Assembly (NCBI RefSeq): GCF_031460495.1
Contig: NZ_JAVKTS010000001.1
Span: 186,001 to 250,000 of the forward strand
Origin: Tissierella sp.
GTDB lineage: Bacteria; Bacillota; Clostridia; Tissierellales; Tissierellaceae
Length of the DNA: 64,000 nt
Reading direction: 5' to 3'
Shown here: positions 60,768-64,000 of the stretch, piece after piece
Position numbering within the stretch: the first letter of the stretch is position 1
How the letters are laid out: each line of letters opens with the position of its first letter
Position numbers and translations under genes: made by a program
Notes under the pieces: model-generated
The model's database searches: none
Told to the model about the DNA's origin: nothing
What the model saw: only the letters and a program-made list of their open reading frames with translations

Positions 60768-62086
60768 TGAAATGGAAATCTATAAACGATGAGTATATTA
60801 AACTTATAAGGTCTAATCCAGATAAGTATTTAGAGGATTATAAACTAACAGTAGAAAAGGTGGCAAATTCAACTGCACAATATAAGGGTAAACCTGTACC
60901 TTTTCTTTATCACCCTATGTTCTTTACAGAGGAAGATGTAAATGTCTTTAGCAAAATCAGCCAGATATTGATGTCCATTACAAACAAGGTAACTGACAAA
61001 TATCTAGAATCAGAGACATTTAGAAAGAAATTTGAATTTAGTCAGCTTCTAGAGGACTTAATATTCGTTGATAATGGATATGATATTAATGTTCCCATAG
61101 GAAGATTTGACCTTTTTTACGAAGACCAAGATAATTTTAAGTTTTGTGAATTTAATACTGATGGTTCCTCAGCTATGAATGAGGACAACACTATAGGAAA
61201 TATACTTCTTAGTACTGAAGGATTAAAAGATTTTGGTGAAAAATACAACCTGTCTTTATTTGAGCTAATTGATAAATGGGTTGACGATAGTATTAGCATA
61301 TTTAAAAAATGGAATAGTGAAATTGAAAAGCCAAATGTAGCAATAGTAGACTTCATAGAGAGTGGTACATCAGCAGAATTCAAAGTATTTCAAGAAGCCT
61401 TTAATAAAAAGGGATATAATGCAATAATAGCAGATCCTAGGAATTTGACATATAAGAATGGCAACCTTTACTTTGAAGATTATAAAATTGATTTAGTATA
61501 TAGAAGAATAGTTACCTTTGAATTAATTGAGAAGGCTAGTGAGATACCAGATTTTATTGAAGCCTATAAAAATAAGGCATTCTGCTGTATAGGATCTATC
61601 AAGTCTCAAATAGTTCACAATAAGATTATATTTAAAATATTACATGATGAAGATACATTGGAGTTTTTATCTGAAGAAGAAAGAGATTTCATCAAGAAAC
61701 ATATGCCAATTACAGGATTGTTTAAGGATAGCAAGGATATATATAATATGGTCTTAGATAATAAAGATAAATATATAATGAAGCCCTTAGATTTAAATGC
61801 ATCCCAAGGAGTTTATGCTGGCAGAGATTTAACTCAAGAAGAATGGAAGGAAAGATTGGATAAAGACTGGGATACAGACTATCTATATCAAGAATTCTTT
61901 GAGCCATTTAAAAGAGAACATATACTGTTTGAAGATGGTGAAATTAAAGTAGATAAATTCAAATCAATAGTAGGACTCTTTATATATAAAGAAAAATTCG
62001 CAGGTATTTATACTAGAATAGGTAAAAATAATATAATATCAGGAGTGACAAATTATTATACTTTGCCAAATATATTGGTTAAGTAA
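60767..62086 (+). CDS. Glutathionylspermidine synthase-like ATP-grasp ligase
   Basis: A 439-residue protein resembling the circularly permuted ATP-grasp synthetase domain of glutathionylspermidine synthase: GRFDLFYEDQDNFKFCEFNTDGSSAMNEDNT, LVYRRIV, IVHNKIIFKILHDEDT, YIMKPLDLNASQGVYAGRDL (ATP loop) and YLYQEFFEPFKRE. No amidase domain is fused. Overlap by one base with the GCS2 gene suggests sequential steps: gamma-glutamyl-cysteine formation and then extension by an amine or amino acid. A canonical GshB is not seen. The product is unknown. Confidence 0.8.
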   Translation: MKWKSINDEYIKLIRSNPDKYLEDYKLTVEKVANSTAQYKGKPVPFLYHPMFFTEEDVNVFSKISQILMSITNKVTDKYLESETFRKKFEFSQLLEDLIFVDNGYDINVPIGRFDLFYEDQDNFKFCEFNTDGSSAMNEDNTIGNILLSTEGLKDFGEKYNLSLFELIDKWVDDSISIFKKWNSEIEKPNVAIVDFIESGTSAEFKVFQEAFNKKGYNAIIADPRNLTYKNGNLYFEDYKIDLVYRRIVTFELIEKASEIPDFIEAYKNKAFCCIGSIKSQIVHNKIIFKILHDEDTLEFLSEEERDFIKKHMPITGLFKDSKDIYNMVLDNKDKYIMKPLDLNASQGVYAGRDLTQEEWKERLDKDWDTDYLYQEFFEPFKREHILFEDGEIKVDKFKSIVGLFIYKEKFAGIYTRIGKNNIISGVTNYYTLPNILVK

Positions 62087-62114
62087 ATAATTAGAATAAG
62101 TTTCAATTACAAAG

Positions 62115-62175
62115 AACCTTCACTTTTTAGCAGAATATTGACTGCTAGATTAAGTTGAAGGTTTTTTTATTTTTC
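62115..62175 (+). terminator. Intrinsic terminator after the ATP-grasp gene
   Basis: AACCTTCA (62115-62122) pairs with TGAAGGTT (62156-62163), with an inner TAGCAG/CTGCTA helix, followed by TTTTTTATTTTT. Confidence 0.88.
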
Positions 62176-62177
62176 TA

Positions 62178-62225
62178 TTGACAAAATAAATATGAAGATA
62201 TATACTTAGTTACATAACCAACTAA
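62178..62225 (+). promoter_or_regulatory. Promoter and YtrA-type operator
   Basis: TTGACA (62178-62183), 17 bases, TATACT (62201-62206). TTAGTT-N8-AACTAA (62206-62225) begins on the last base of the -10 box, so a repressor bound there would block initiation. The GntR/YtrA gene immediately downstream is the likely repressor. Confidence 0.75.
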
Positions 62226-62250
62226 CCACTCAAGTGACGGAGGTGATAAT

Positions 62251-62619
62251 TTGTTAGATTTAAGTTCGGATAAATCAATTTATGTACAGATTGCAGAACT
62301 AATAGAGAATGAAATATTAATAGGAAATTTAAATGAGGAAGAACAAGCACCTTCCACAAATCAATTTGCAAAGATATATCAGATAAATCCAGCAACCGCA
62401 GGAAAGGGGCTGAATATCTTGGTGGATGAAGGAATATTGTATAAGAAAAGAGGTATAGGAATGTTTGTTGCAGAAGGAGCAAGAAAGAAGATAATAAAAA
62501 AGAGACAGCTTTCGTTTTTTAAAGAAATATTACCTGAGATAATTATGGAAGCAGATAGATTAGAAATAAGTATAGATGAACTGATTGATTACATTAAGGA
62601 ATTAAGGGGAGGGAAATAA
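62251..62619 (+). CDS. GntR family regulator, YtrA subfamily
   Basis: A 122-residue protein with an N-terminal winged helix (SIYVQIAELIENEILIGNL, then STNQFAKIYQINPATAGKGLNILVDEGILYKKRGIGMFVAEGA) and only a short C-terminal helical tail, the YtrA layout. YtrA regulators repress ABC transporter operons, often induced by cell-wall stress. TTG start after GGAGGTGA. The ABC ATPase gene follows two bases after the stop. Confidence 0.9.
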   Translation: MLDLSSDKSIYVQIAELIENEILIGNLNEEEQAPSTNQFAKIYQINPATAGKGLNILVDEGILYKKRGIGMFVAEGARKKIIKKRQLSFFKEILPEIIMEADRLEISIDELIDYIKELRGGK

Positions 62620-62620
62620 T

Positions 62621-63511
62621 ATGCTTGAAATCAAAGATTTAAATAAATCATATGGAAAGACTAAAGTTCTAAGGGATATAAATATAGATATTGAAGAAAA
62701 TAAGATATACGGCTTACTTGGCAGAAATGGAGTGGGAAAGACTACCTTGCTAAATTTGATATCCAGCCAAATTTTAAGAAACAGTGGAGAAATCAAATTA
62801 GATGATAAAGAAATATTCGAGAACTCCAAAGCAATGGAAGATCTTTGCTTGATAAAGGATTTCCCTACATCCATTAAAGAAAAAAAGGTAAAACATATAT
62901 TGGCCTTGGCAAAAATTATTTATAAAAATTGGGATGAAGAGTATGAAAATTACCTAATAAAAGAATTTAATTTAAATATAAAGAGAAAGTTCTTAAAACT
63001 TTCAACAGGAAATCAAACCATTGTAGGACTAATAATAGGCTTAGCGTCAAGGTCTAGGCTCACTATGTTTGATGAACCAACATTAGGTCTTGATGCGGCC
63101 ATGAGGTATAAATTTTATAATTTGCTTCTGGAAGACTTTGAGAAGAACCCAAGGACTATAATAATATCTACTCATTTAATAGATGAAGTAGCTAATCTAT
63201 TCGAAGAAGTAATTATTCTTAGTAATGAAAGGGTTGCCTTAAAAGATAATGTAAATTCACTTGTGGAAAGATCATACTTCTTATCTGGCCAAGAAGATAT
63301 AATTAATTCAGTTGTAAAGGATAAGAGAGTAATTCATAAAGAAGAATTTGGCTCAACTAGGATTGTAGGAATATATGGTGAATTAAGGGATGATGAAATT
63401 AAACATATAAAAAATAGCAATATAGAAATAAGTAATATACCACTTCAAAAGTTGTTTATATATCTTACTGAAAACATAGAAGAGGAGGCGAATTTCAATG
63501 GAATCAAATAA
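62621..63511 (+). CDS. ABC transporter ATP-binding protein of the YtrA-controlled operon
   Basis: A 296-residue ATPase with Walker A GRNGVGKTT. The signature is degenerate (LSTGNQTIVGLIIGLA in place of LSGGQ). Walker B is LTMFDEPTLGLD and the H-loop is IISTHLIDEVANL. A C-terminal accessory domain of about 80 residues follows. The pattern matches ATPases of YtrB or bacitracin-type exporters with GntR control. Its last 14 bases overlap the permease gene. Confidence 0.9.
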   Translation: MLEIKDLNKSYGKTKVLRDINIDIEENKIYGLLGRNGVGKTTLLNLISSQILRNSGEIKLDDKEIFENSKAMEDLCLIKDFPTSIKEKKVKHILALAKIIYKNWDEEYENYLIKEFNLNIKRKFLKLSTGNQTIVGLIIGLASRSRLTMFDEPTLGLDAAMRYKFYNLLLEDFEKNPRTIIISTHLIDEVANLFEEVIILSNERVALKDNVNSLVERSYFLSGQEDIINSVVKDKRVIHKEEFGSTRIVGIYGELRDDEIKHIKNSNIEISNIPLQKLFIYLTENIEEEANFNGIK

Positions 63512-64000
63512 GAGAATTAATAAATTTCAAAAGTATGATTTAAAAGAATCTGTGGGAGCATTTTGGGTAGTTATGATTATAGTTAATATATTTGTCTATG
63601 CATTAGCATCATATACAAATTCCAATTCTAATGTAAAGTTTGGACCCTTTATACATGATGGTGACTTGTTTTCAATAGCAGGATCTAATATAATGCCAAT
63701 ACTCATATTCTTTATAATCTATGGTATTACCATGTATTATGAATATTTTGCACTAGCTCTTAGCTTTGGAGTCACTAGAAGAGATTTCTATAAATCTGCA
63801 ATAGTTGATAATTTCCAGGTATCTTTAATTTTTGCATTTGTTCAAAGTGTTTTACAAATAATTGACAAAAATGTTATTGAGTCTTTAGGAATTAATCCAA
63901 TGGTTGACTTTGGAATATTTAATACATCAAGAGATAATATATTTTTTATTATTCTATCCTTATTTACATTTTTTCTAGTATGTGCATCTTTGTCTAATTT
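63498..64000 (+). CDS. ABC transporter permease (partial, runs off the window)
   Basis: ATG 63498 follows AGAGGAGG inside the end of the ATPase gene, and the frame is open to the window end. MESNKRINKFQKYDLKESVG leads into a membrane segment (FWVVMIIVNIFVYALAS). Further segments include IMPILIFFIIYGITMYYEYF and, after SFGVTRRDFYKS, VSLIFAFVQSVLQII and IFFIILSLFTFFLVCASLS. SFGVTRRDFY is typical of six-segment permeases paired with YtrB-like ATPases. Confidence 0.85.
   Translation, partial: MESNKRINKFQKYDLKESVGAFWVVMIIVNIFVYALASYTNSNSNVKFGPFIHDGDLFSIAGSNIMPILIFFIIYGITMYYEYFALALSFGVTRRDFYKSAIVDNFQVSLIFAFVQSVLQIIDKNVIESLGINPMVDFGIFNTSRDNIFFIILSLFTFFLVCASLSN

Noticed and set aside
1-64000. CRISPR array, tRNA, rRNA, transposase or prophage
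   Set aside because: No regularly spaced repeats, cloverleaf genes, transposase motifs or phage structural genes were found while reading both strands.

Overview
The window is AT-rich DNA with dense short operons, strong AGGAGG-type ribosome binding sites, frequent TTG/GTG starts and U-tract hairpin terminators. Together with a hydroxylamine reductase of strict-anaerobe type, pyruvate phosphate dikinase with its regulatory kinase/phosphorylase, meso-diaminopimelate dehydrogenase, a T-box leader and a UGA-containing SelW-like gene, this points to an anaerobic low-GC Firmicute of the Clostridia/Tissierellia type (inference; no rRNA is present). No tRNA, rRNA, CRISPR array, transposase or prophage was seen.

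Layout. 1-3.3 kb: end of a YhaO-like nuclease gene, YhaN-like ATPase and a YgjP-type metallopeptidase. 3.3-4.7 kb: DUF302 protein under a CsoR/CstR-like operator, and a FrnE-like DsbA protein. 4.7-8 kb: an unusual four-gene cassette (DUF1858 plus solute-binding fold without signal peptide, HypB/UreG-like GTPase, soluble ABC ATPase, small zinc-ribbon protein). 8-10.5 kb: alpha/beta hydrolase bracketed by two near-identical hairpins, then M23 peptidase and bactofilin. 10.6-12.4 kb: hcp. Its promoter carries the same GTAAC-N4-GTTAC operator, at the same distance from the -10 box, as the four-gene cassette. 12.5-22.5 kb: cation exporter, DUF896 protein, MFS transporter with an ArsR-type regulator, ABC-F protein, nucleases, an M29-like peptidase and a DUF2087 regulator.

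22.5-32 kb and 41.7-47.5 kb are accessory in character: several GNAT acetyltransferases, a beta-lactamase-fold hydrolase, three CD3324-like small DNA-binding proteins, a DUF1062 protein, RtcB and gene fragments. Four genes here sit behind very short upstream reading frames. In three of them a downstream hairpin hides the ribosome binding site of the main gene, the arrangement known from inducible antibiotic-resistance genes. Between these blocks lie an archaeal-type valS with a T-box leader (GTA specifier), PepD with a YfcC carrier, folA, ppdK with its regulator, and glmS. A SelW-like selenoprotein gene lies on the minus strand at 47072-47314, interrupted by an in-frame TGA.

49-64 kb: two copies of a roughly 150-bp repeat with three phased boxes flank a transglutaminase-like lipoprotein and gene debris. 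Then come a CofE-like ligase divergent from a LysR regulator, a membrane J-domain protein, a MacB-like ABC exporter behind a structured leader, ddh, a GCS2/ATP-grasp pair, and a YtrA-type regulator with an ABC transporter that runs off the window.
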